From Ophiosphaerella korrae (taxonomy: Eukaryota; Ascomycota; Dothideomycetes; Pleosporales; Phaeosphaeriaceae), in NCBI GenBank assembly GCA_028456385.1, contig JALNQF010000171.1:30738-94737 (forward strand): 64,000 nt of DNA, written 5' to 3'. The translations under genes were made by a program, and so were the position numbers. Numbering within the stretch: the stretch's first letter is position 1; every line of letters starts with the position of its first letter. The notes beneath the pieces are model-generated. The model was given only the letters and a program-made list of their open reading frames with translations, made no database searches and had not been told where the DNA came from. Positions 53,365 to 64,000 of this stretch are shown here, piece after piece.

Positions 53365-53430
53365 AAAATAATATACTTTATAGCTTTATAAGCTATTTTT
53401 ACTAAGCTTTTATTAAAATAACTACTTCTT
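53365..53430. repeat. Repeat unit A, second copy
   Basis: Matches 51290-51400 as described there; shorter by a 17-base internal unit and more A/T-rich. Confidence 0.45.
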
Positions 53431-53882
53431 TATAATATTATAATAATTATAATATATATAGCTTACTTTTTAAGCTCTTAAATAAGATATAAAACTTTTT
53501 TTATAATATACTATAGCTATCTATAATATTAATTAAATAATACTAAGCTAATAACTTAATAGATAACCTTTATAGATAGATTACTTTTTTAACCCTATTT
53601 ACTACTTAAGTTTTTATTAGTAGTTTATACTTATACTAAGATATTATTAGATAGTTATATAAAAAGCTAACTCTTAATTAAGTATTTACTATTAATTATA
53701 AAACTAGTTTAGCTAAAAATTAAATCTTACTTTATAAAGTAAACTTTATATAAAATAACTTAATAAAGTAGTTTTAATAATTAACTAAAAAAAGTAAATA
53801 GTAGATAAAGCTATTTAAGTAAGTACTAAGTATATATACTTAGTAGCTTACTAAGTACTAACTAAAAGTAAAAAAGTAGTTA

Positions 53883-53930
53883 AATATTAGTAAGTTTATA
53901 ATATTAGTAAGTTATAAACTTACTAATATT
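53883..53930. repeat. 19-bp perfect inverted repeat
   Basis: Arms 53883-53901 and 53912-53930 are exact reverse complements around a 10-base loop. In DNA this A/T-rich, hairpins arise easily, but 19 perfect pairs with interspersed G and C are above what low complexity alone suggests. Confidence 0.6.
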
Positions 53931-56656
53931 AGTATAAAGTAAAAAATATAAAAGTAACTATTTTATAACTATAGAATAGTAATTAATAAATATAATAAGA
54001 ATTACTTACTTAATAGTTATTAATATCTTAATACCTTAAGAATATTATATATTAATAAATACTAATAAGATATTAGTAGTTTTAAGATAGTAATATTTTA
54101 AGATATTAGTAACTTACTAAGTAAAGTATTAAGTACGTAATTTTAATTATATTTATTAATTACTATTTTATAGTAAACTAATAAGATACTCTTATATATA
54201 TATATAAATTTTAGCTACTATAGCGTTTAATATAAAAAATATATTTACTTAATATATAATATTTTAAAACGATTAATTAAAAGTAGAGCTAAAATTTAGA
54301 TAATATTTCCTTTTTATATATAAGATATATTTACTAAGTAAATCTAAAAATAGATATTAGTATAGTATTACTAAAAGTTAACTAATTAAATTATTAATAT
54401 ATTTTTAATAATACTTATTATAATAACTATATAGTTACTTTTTAATACTTTAATCTATTAATCTATATTTTATATTAGCTTTAGTACTTATAAATTAATA
54501 AATTACTAATCTAATAATTTATTATTACTATAGTTTATACTTACTATAGATTTATTTATTACTTTTAATTATATATTTTAATTATAAGTTATTTTTTAAT
54601 TTAGTTTATTACTTTATAGATTTTATAACTTATTACTTTTTATACTAAAGCTAATTAGTTCTATTTTATATTTTTTTATTATACCTATAATATTGTAGAT
54701 ATAAGTTAATAATATAAGCTAACTAATAAATAAAATATATTATTAAAAGTAACTTAAATAAGTACTTTTAACTTAACTCTAAATTAGTATTATAAGATTA
54801 TAAGCTAAAAAATAAATAAAAAATAAATATTAATTCTAAGTAGCTATAAAAGAGATAGTTTATATATTTATATAAAATTACTAAATTATTTAGTTTTTTT
54901 ATTCTATTTAAGTTCTATACTTATTTAATTTTAGCTCTAGTTATAGAGCTTTATATTATACTAGAAATTATTAATTTTTTAAAATATACTTTCTAAGTTA
55001 GCTATAACTATAGTTTACTTATAATTTAAAAGATTTTATATTTAGTAGTTATATAATTTTATTAAGTAAAAAGGCTTATACTAATATATATATATATACC
55101 TAATTAATTTTAGTAAAGTATCTTTACTTTTCTAGTACTTATACTACTTTTTACTTACTAAGATAGCTATAAGTATCTAACTACTAAAGTTAATTTTTTT
55201 TTAATACTTACTCTATTATTATAGAAGGGTATAAAAAAATAAAAGTAATTTTTTTTTATTCTAAAATACTATATTATAATAACTATATAAGCTAGGAATA
55301 AAATAAAATTAGGAATTTATAGAAAAAAAGGTAAATTTTAATATACTAAATAAAAAGTAGTAATATTACGTAATCTATATTACTATATTTATAGTTAAAG
55401 TAGAGGTATTTTTTTTTATAGTTTTTAAAGTAGTATAACTTTTTAATTTATATTTAAAAAAGTCTAATATTTTAACTAAGTATAGTTAAGCTAGTAAAAA
55501 TTATATAAGTAAATTTATAGTATAAGTTACTTACTTAATTATTTTTTTAGAAGTAGAAAAAGAATAAAAAAATTAGATTAATAGTTAGCTTATATAATAT
55601 ATTACTAAAATATACTTCTTAAGCTACTAAATTAATATTTTTTAAACTTTTTTCTAAATTCTTAAAATTAGTACTAAATCTTTTAAAACTAAAACTAAAT
55701 ATCTAGCTTCTATTAGAAGCTAATAACTTTCTTAATAAGAAAGTTACTATCTTAAAAAAGTATATTAAAATAATTTATAATACTATTTAAGGAATTAAGA
55801 AGAAAAAAGCTAAAAAAGCAGAAGATATAAAAAGATATAAAGAAAAACTTACTAGAGTTTCTAAAAGAGATAAAAGAGTTATTATAAGAGATATAATTTA
55901 AAGCCTAAAGAAGATAAATTAGATATTAATACTAGAAAATAATCTAAGTACTATTATAAAGTAGTTATAATACTTTTTATAAGAAAAGAAAGTTATAACT
56001 AATATAACTACTAAAAAGTCTTTAATTTATAGCTAAATATATAAAATTAAAAATATAAGTATACTAAAGAGTAATTAAAGATAGTAGAAATAAAAGAATT
56101 TAATTTAAAAAAAATTATATTATTATATAATAGCTCTATATAAAGTAAGTAAGAGGCTAAATAAAAATACTATAGAAAAATAGTCTCTATTTAGGCTAGA
56201 ATATAATTAGTTTCTATTCCTAATAAAAATACGTTTAAAAAAATTCCTAGTATACTCTATTTTTCTATTTTTTATAATCTTTTTTTCTATTTAACTAGTT
56301 TTTTTATTACTTTAATACTAACTAAGTTATAAGTAGAAATAAAACTATCTTAGTTTAGTAATCTATTTAGATAAAAGAATAATATTAATAAATTATTATA
56401 AAGAACTATATAAATACTTTACCTATTTATAATAGAGAATATAAATAGTACTAAATTTAGAAGTTAAAAAGTATATAAAATATAGTATAAAACTCTACTT
56501 CTTTTTTACTTTTTTTTCTAATATATATAAAACTATATATTAGTTAAATTTCTAAACTAGATAATAATTATCTATATAGGCTAGAAATATTAATAAGATA
56601 TCTATAAAATTAATAAAAATAAAGTAATTAAAGAATATTATATATAGAATCTAGCT

Positions 56657-56819
56657 AAGCTTTATCTTTATTCTTTCTTTAGTCTAAATTTAAATCCTAT
56701 TAAAAATAGATAGAATCTACTTAAAGATAAGCTAATTAAATACCCTAGAAAGAGTTTATATATAGAAATTAATATAAAGAGTATAAGAGCTTTTAAGCTT
56801 ACTAAAATAAAAAAGTAGA
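56657..56819 (+). mobile_element. Tc1/mariner transposase relic, C-terminal part
   Basis: One frame reads SFFSLNLNPIKNR, a stop TAG (56711-56713) where the family has Trp, then NLLKDKLIKYPRKS. This matches the last catalytic block of Tc1/mariner DDE transposases (SPDLNPIE-x-x-W). Trp to TAG is a G-to-A change, as RIP produces. Upstream parts are too mutated to read. Confidence 0.6.
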
Positions 56820-59800
56820 ACGTAATAAGCTAGTAGGCTATAGATAATTATATACTATCTTTACCTAGAACTTAGAACTTTATAAAGAGAGCTATAGAGT
56901 ATTAAACTAAGTATTAGTCTAGTCTAATATATATTTATTAACTAAAGTCTAAAAAAACTATATTTCTTTATAAAAATTAATATAGTAATATAATATACCT
57001 ATAAACCTAGTATATAATAGATATTAAGTAGATACTAAATATATTTAAAATATAAGAAAAAAGATACTAAAAATAAAAAGTTATAATCCTATAATTATAG
57101 CTTAAAAATATACCTTTATTATAGTAAGCTACTATAACTAAAGTAGGCTAACTAAGCTATAGATTTTTAGCTAAGCTAAAAGAACAAGATTTTCTCTTTA
57201 AAAATATATATTGTTTATAGTTATAGCTTTTATATTAAGTAAGTTATAATACTTTTAAAAACGTTAAAAAAATAATTACTCTTTATTTTTTATACCCCTT
57301 TATATATACTAACTAACTAATTATAAAACTTCTAAAATATTAACTCTATATACTTAACTAATATTAATAACTATAAGTAAGCTAAAAGTACTTATTTAGC
57401 TAAGAAGTTAAGTATTAAGTAAGCTTAAAGTATTAAAAGTAATAATAGTAATTTAGATTTTATATCTAAAATAGTAGCTAATAATTATAATAAAGCTAAA
57501 GAAAGTAAGTTTACTTCTAGTACTTTTAGTAATAAAGTAATTAAAGATTCTAAAAAAATAATTCTTAGAACTTTTTTTAAGCTTAATAAATATAATCTTT
57601 TAATACTAATTACTTATTACTTTGTAAATAAATTCTATAAAGCTTTTAATTAAATATATAAAGCTTATTATAAATATTCTAGATTTTATAATAGTACTTA
57701 TAAAATACTTTTTACTTATTATTATAATTTTAATTAAAAGCTTATTTATATTCTTAGTAAAAGCTTTTATTACTTAAGATTATTTTTTAAGATAACTATT
57801 TTCTAAAGAGAGTATATACTTATATAAGTTTTTTAGCTTTTTTTAAGTTTAGTACTATTTTATTTCTTAAACTTAAAATACTCTAAGCTTATTATAGTAC
57901 TTTAAAAACTAATTTAGTAATACTTAAGAAAATAACTAAAATACTTAAGATTATAACTAAAATATATAAAATTATAACTTTTAAGTAAATATTAGATACT
58001 AAAACTTTAATTCTAAACTTTTTTATTAATAAGTATTAGTATATAATTAAAAATTTATTTACTAAGTATACTAATAAGTATAGTACTATTTTTATAAACT
58101 AGTATAACTACTTACTATTTAATTAGTTTAATAGAAATTATATACTTTATAAGTAGTTACTAAATAAAAGTACTTTATATAAGTATTAGTATATTATATT
58201 TATAAAATTACTATATAGTTTTCTAAGTAAATTAATAAGTAAATCCTTTAATTTTAATTTTTAAAATTTTAGTAGTTTAACTTAAACTTAGATCTAAAGT
58301 TTTATTAATATTATATTAAAGAATATAGCTAATATAATAAAGTTAAAAAGTTTAATAAGTACTAAAGTACTTTTAGTAAAACTAAAAAAACTAAAAATAG
58401 TTTCTAAAATATATAATTATAAAGCTATTAGAAAGTTAAAAATTAAAACTAATCTTATTTTTATTACTTTATACTAAACTACTTACTTTTAAGTTATTAT
58501 TAATTATAGTAAAGATTATAATAATAATATTAATAGAATAGATTATAATTTATCTTTTATAACTTACTATTATAGAAATCCTAGTATTTAATATATAAAT
58601 ACTTATTATTAATATATTAAGAGTATAGTAGCTAATAAAAGCTTTAGTAAGTATTTTATTAATACTAATTCTAGTAATTACTATTAAAAGTATAATTTTA
58701 GTTATAGCTACTATATTATTTTAGATTAGTTATTATATAGTACTAAAACTATTATAAATTATACTTTTTTTAATAAAAAAGTATTTACTACTACTAAAAA
58801 TAATTATAAATTTTTATAGCTTTTTTAAAAGCTTTTAAATTAATATATATATTTTTTTTATTTTTTTTTAAAAGTTTTTATTAACTTCTAATAAGTATAA
58901 GTTTAGTATTAAAAAAACTTTTTTTTTAAAAAGTATATTTATATTAGTAAATCTTTTAATTTTAAAAATTTTAACTTAATATTTTTTATAGCTAAAAGCT
59001 ATACTATATAATAAATTAGTAAGTAATTAAGTATCTAGTAAGTATAATACTAAAGTTTTATAGTTTAATTATACTTTTTTTAAGTTAGATATTAAAAATA
59101 AAACTATTTTAACTTATAATTATTATATTTTATAATTAAATAATTTATTTCTATTTAAATTAAGTTAGCTTATAAATTTTTAAATTAAGATAGCTTATAT
59201 ATCTTTTAAATTACTATTTTATTAAATTCTTTATAAAACTATTAGCTAGTATTTTATTTATAAAAAAATAAGCTATATATTTAATATATTAATATAGTAT
59301 AATTATATTATAATTTTTTTATTTATAGTTAATCCTAATTTAATTAATTATTAATTATTATAATAGATTTTCTAAGTAGTTTTCAGTTTAAAAGTAAGCT
59401 TATTAAAAAATTATTTTAAAGCTATTAGCTTAGCTTCTATAGTTAATATTATTAGTATTAACTATTTTATAAATTTTTATATAATTACTTTACTAAAGTA
59501 TTTAATTATATATCTATATATTAATTTTTTTTATTTTACTATTATTTATAAAAGATATATCTTTATAGATTATAAGTTTTTCTTCTTTATACTTACTATA
59601 TTATATTTTTCTATATTTTATATAATATAAGTATATAATTACTTATTTTTTAGCTTTAAAATATATTAAACTTAAGTTTATAAAAAATAAAGATAGCTAT
59701 AATACTATAAATACTATATCTAGGTATAGTAAAATTACTATATAAAGTATTAATCTAATATATTTTTTATATTATTTAATTTCTTATTTTAAAGCTTTTT

Positions 59801-62162
59801 TTTAGTTTTTCTTTAATTTTTTTACTAAAAGTAGTATTTTTTAAAAAAATCTTAGTATTAATAAGCTTAAACTTCTTAGTAATTTTATTAATTTAGATAT
59901 TATATATAAGTATAATTATTTTTTTAATTCTATCTCTAATTACTTTTATATTTAAAAACTATTTTACTACTTTTTTAAATTTAATTTTATAAGCTAAAGT
60001 AATTTTACTTATTAGATTTTAAGTTATTTTTATAAAGCTTTTAGAGTAAATCTATAATATATTATTTATATAGAAAAGTAATATTATTTTTTTATTTTTA
60101 TTAAAAAATAACTATAGCTTTTTTTTAAATAGTATAAGTTTATTTTTTTTATATTTTTAAAAATACTTTATACTATAGTAAAAGTAAGTCTTTTAATTTA
60201 TATTATACTTATTTAAGCTTTATTTATTTTCTTTTTACTTTAAATCTATTTAGTAGCTTATAAAGTACTTTAAGTTAGTTATTTTTATAAGTATATATAA
60301 AAGTACTAACTATATTATATTATGTAATTACTAGATTAAATTTAGCTATAATAGCTATTACTAATTAAAAAAGTATAATATTAATATAGCTATATATATT
60401 AATTAGATTATATTAATTATATATAAATTACTTTTAATATAAATCTTAGCTTTATACTTTTTAAAGTATTTATTTTTAGTAAATATATATATAAATATCT
60501 ATTTAAGTAGTAGTAAGTACTTTTTTATTAAAAATCTATTAATTTCTTTTTAAGCTACTTAAAGAGTTTTTATATTTATATATATAGAATTTTTTTTATT
60601 TAGTAAGTAGTTTAAAAAGCTTATATTAGTAAGTTTAAAATAAAATATACTTATATTTTATAGTAGCTTTTATAATTACTATATAGATTATAGCTAGTTA
60701 ATTACTTTATTATTAGGTAATAAAATTTAGAAATAGTAAATTTTATAATACTTTACTTATCTTTTTTTTTATTTAAGCTTATATTATAGTATATATATAC
60801 TTTTACTTTTAACTTTATTATTTAAGTTTATTTTTTAAACTTTTTAACTTATATCTATTATAAGCTTTTAAGCTTACTTTACTTTATTTAAACCTACTAA
60901 AGTTATAGCTACTTAATAAAACGTAGTTTAGTTTTAATAAGCTTTATATATATTTTTTAGTTAAGTATATATTCTAAAAACTACTAAATTATTTACTATT
61001 TTAATTAGTTTTATAATCTAGATTAGTTTTTAATAGCTAATACTTTCTAAGCTTAAGTATTTACTTTAAAGTTTAAAGTCTAATTAGTTTAAGTTACTTT
61101 ATATTAATTCTTTATAGCTTACTAGCTAAACTTACTACTTATACTTACTACTTATATAAAGTTTACTTTTTATTTTACTAAAGCTAGCTAGCTAGTTATA
61201 TATTTAGCTTTTTTTAGAGCTATACTTTTTAAATTTTATACTAAGTACTTTTTTTACTATTATTTTTTAAGATTTTATATTATAATTCTAAGTTTCTTAA
61301 ATATATTATAAGCTTTTTTTATATTATATACTTTATTTTTATATAGTTTATTAACTAGTTTTTAAAACTTAAGCTTTTTAAACTTTAGTATTTACTAGTC
61401 TTTTAATTTTTAGTAAAAAAATATTTCTTAAAAGTTATATTATATATTATAATTACTTAATTTAATTTAGAAATCTATATTATATATATATTAAATACTT
61501 TATATCTTACTAGATATCTAATATAGCTTTTTAAGTTTACTTTAAAACTTTTATAATTATATTTAGTTACTTATTTTCTAATTAGTAAGTATATTTAGTA
61601 GCTATAAGTATATATACTACTTTAATCTAAGTTGAAATTAGTTATAATAACTTTTACTAGTTTTAGCTTATAGTACTTAAAGTACTATATTTAGAGCTTA
61701 AAAGTTATAAGTATAACTTAAACTTATATTATATAGCTATATACTTATATTTACTATTTTTAGCTAAAGTATTTCTAGTAAGTTTATACTAGATTTTATC
61801 TTAATTAATTTATTAATAATTTTTTTACTATCTTTTTTTAGTTTTTTATATAGCTTATATATATAAACTAAAAATCTTTTAAGTATAATTTTTTTATTTT
61901 AAGCTTTAGTTATAAAATACTATATAGCTTTTTATAATTAAGTTTTTATATTATTATTTTATATAATTAAATATATATAAAGTTTATATTATACTATTAG
62001 TAAGTTTTTAAAGTTTTTAAAAATCTTTATTATTTTTTAAAGTAACTTACTTTATAATAAGTAGATATAAATCTTTTTACTATAGTTTTACTTAATAAGT
62101 AAAATCTAAACTTTATATATATACTTTATAAGTATATTAATAAAATCTTATTATATATACTA

Positions 62163-62330
62163 GTATTATAAGTTAAAGCTTTACTTTATATAATTTAAAT
62201 ACGCTTATAGTAGTAAGTAAGCTATATAAGCTATTTAAGCTACTTTACTATATATAAGTAGCTTAGCTTAAATAGCTCTTTAATTAATAATTATTTTTTA
62301 CTTAATTTTAAACTTATATTTTATAATAGT
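62163..62330. repeat. Long direct repeat B, second copy (LTR-like)
   Basis: Partner of 52929-53095, same orientation, more A/T-rich. Homology fades on both sides, so exact ends are not fixed. Confidence 0.55.
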
Positions 62331-63100
62331 TATAAGCTTAGTATATAAAATTACTTAATAGTTTTATTCTATATATTATAGTAAGAGAGTATATACTTAG
62401 TAAACTTTAATCTTATTTTTATTTTATTTTATTTATTACTTAAATACTTATAATATTTTATAGTATAATTACTTTACTTAATAAGTACTTATAATAACTA
62501 GTATAGTTTATATAACTTTATTATAATACTTTTAAACTAAGTATTTAGTAGCTTATTAATTTAGAAGTTAATATTATCTTTAATATTTATTCTAATAAAC
62601 TAGTTTTACTTAAATTAAAAAGTATAATAAGGTTATCTATTATTAACTATAAGTAACTACTATAAGTTATTAGTAAATTAAAAGGTAATAATAAAAGCTT
62701 ATATTATAATTAAGTAATAGGCTTATAAATAATAGAAGATTTTTATAATATTAAGTATTATTACTCTTAGTTAGAGATTAGATTACTAATACTATCCTAA
62801 TAATACGTATTACTACTAACTATATACTTAGTACCTACTTAGTACTTTATAACTTTATATTTACTAAGATTATAAATTTATTATATATCTTTATTATAGT
62901 TAGTCTCTTAATTAAGCTTATTATCTTATACTTTATTAGTAGCTAAGCTAAGACTAATTAGTTCTATCTTAATTTCTCTTATTACTATTATAATACTATC
63001 TCTTCTTCTATATAAGTTTCTATTTTCTTACCTTAAAGCTAAAGTTATCTATCTAGTTTCTTTATTAATCTCTAATTCCTTATTACTTCTTATACTATAG

Positions 63101-64000
63101 TAGGGTGACACTAAAAAAGACTAAAAAAAAGTTTAATTTTTTAACTCTAGATAACTCTACAAATAAATTAGCTAAAAATACAACTTGAAAAGTATATTAA
63201 AGAGAAAATACTAAACTTTATCTTAGCTTACTACGATTATTAATTACTAAGCGAACTTAAGCTAGGATTTAAAGTGTTTCGAGGTCTTTTTTTAATACAA
63301 AATTTAACTTAATAGAACTTTTTAATTAACGTATAAAAATACTTTATATTCTAACTATACCTAATAGGGTTAGATTAGCTTACGTAATCTAAATTATAGC
63401 TTAGGTTACCTAACTAAGTTTTTAGTAAATAAAAAAATAAAAAAATAGCTATATTAGCACGTAACTAAATATTACGTAATAGATTACTAATTTACTAGTC
63501 TATATAATATAAAACAGTTTTAATTATAATTTTTACTTTCTCTTCTCTATATCCTTTAATATAAGCCTAAATCTCTCTAAGTTTAAATCTAAAGTTAACC
63601 TTCTTTATAAGGCTTAAACGCCTTTATCTACTATTTCTAATATTCTAAAAAAAGATTATAGGTCTATTATAAACGCTATAAATTAAATAAATAAAAAGAT
63701 TAGTAAAACTCCTACTATTAGCTACGTAAAAGATAGACGTATTACGAAGTTAAATTTAAGAGCTAAAAGGTAATTAAATAGAGACTTAGAAAGAAGTCTA
63801 AAGAAAACAAATAAGAGATTATTATTTAAAAATAATATAAAAGTCTCTCTTAGGACCTTACAACGCTTTATTAAAGAAGAAGGTTATATAATTAATATTA
63901 CAAATAAAAAGCCTTTAATTAATAAAAAAAAGGCTATAAAAAGAGTTAGTTATAGTAAAGAATAACTACGAAGACTAAAAAATAATGAATTTAGTCTAGG
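63101..64000 (+). mobile_element. Tc1-like element relic, N-terminal transposase part, cut by window edge
   Basis: Composition is less extreme than in the AT block, with CpA and TpG present again. From about 63640 one frame reads KDRRITKLNLRAKR, TAA, LNRDLERSLKKTNKR, then VSLRTLQRFIKEEGY and KKPLINKKKAIKRVSYSKE before TAA at 63963. This follows the helix-turn-helix order of Tc1-type transposases (T-V-R/Q-R-x-L-x-x-x-G followed by a Lys-rich K-P-L-L-x-x-K block). A possible terminal repeat begins near 63102 at agggtgacactaa after a TA. Few stops interrupt it, so it is younger than the elements inside the block. The remainder lies outside the window. Confidence 0.5.

Larger units (their letters stand above)
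50870..63100. repeat. RIP-saturated AT isochore
   Basis: Composition changes abruptly after about 50.9 kb. By eye only about one base in six is G or C, and C is almost always followed by T. CpA and TpG are nearly absent across 12 kb, with rare exceptions such as those near 52706, 57183, 57622, 59380 and 60322, while TpA is extreme. This is the end product of repeat-induced point mutation. No open reading frame of useful length exists in any frame. The only recognisable contents are repeats and transposase traces listed separately. Confidence 0.9.

Noticed and set aside
48445..64000. Starship-type giant element carrying the helicase gene
   Set aside because: I found no trace of a DUF3435 tyrosine-recombinase captain or of target-site duplications, so the idea has no support inside this window.
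1..64000. CRISPR arrays, bacterial operons, rRNA genes
   Set aside because: No regularly spaced repeats, no Shine-Dalgarno-led gene strings and no rRNA segments were seen; the sequence is fungal nuclear DNA.

Overview
The window is chromosomal DNA of a filamentous ascomycete, most likely a plant-associated Dothideomycete (Pleosporales-like). Evidence: genes densely packed on both strands, many 38-82 bp GT-AG introns with fungal branch points, a Zn2Cys6 regulator, a TRI12-type transporter, a GH76 enzyme, a NIS1-type secreted effector, a HET-domain relic, and strong signs of repeat-induced point mutation (RIP) that end in a block of almost pure A/T.

Layout. 1-33.6 kb is mainly ordinary euchromatin. 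It holds a proline-rich protein cut by the window edge, ribosomal protein eL34, a Leu3-like Zn2Cys6 factor, vacuolar alkaline phosphatase (PHO8 type), RNA polymerase III subunit C34, a 7-exon MFS transporter, a truncated unknown gene, a 5-exon cytochrome P450, tRNA-Leu(CAG), a GH76 enzyme, an importin-11/Kap120-type karyopherin, PEX2, a BuGZ-like C2H2 protein, a ubiquitin C-terminal hydrolase, a BTB protein, a small frameshifted gene, an S28 peptidase, a NIS1-like effector, a dead 6-phosphogluconate dehydrogenase and the exon-junction protein Y14. 33.6-40.5 kb is looser, with a CE1 esterase, an HSL-type hydrolase, a phosphoribosyltransferase-like protein and an LPMO-like secreted protein. 40.5-48.4 kb is decayed: a HET fragment, a DUF7924-like gene with three CAG-to-TAG type stops, and another unknown relic. 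At 48.4-50.8 kb sits one intact intronless gene for an SF1 helicase with a PD-(D/E)XK nuclease domain. From about 50.9 kb to the end is a RIP-saturated AT block with nearly no CpA or TpG, holding long direct repeats 9.2 kb apart and Tc1/mariner transposase relics.

How the genes relate: most are unlinked housekeeping genes. The secreted set (GH76, S28, NIS1-like, CE1, LPMO-like) fits a plant-tissue lifestyle. No biosynthetic cluster is evident, because no backbone enzyme lies near the P450 or the transporter.

The most unusual signal is at 14351-14481. A structurally complete tRNA-Leu(CAG) is split in its T-loop by 49 bases that look exactly like a spliceosomal intron (gtatgt ... cag). Second is the intact helicase-nuclease gene stranded in RIP-destroyed DNA. 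Gene models below were spliced by hand; reading frames agree across every junction given, but no transcript data were available.
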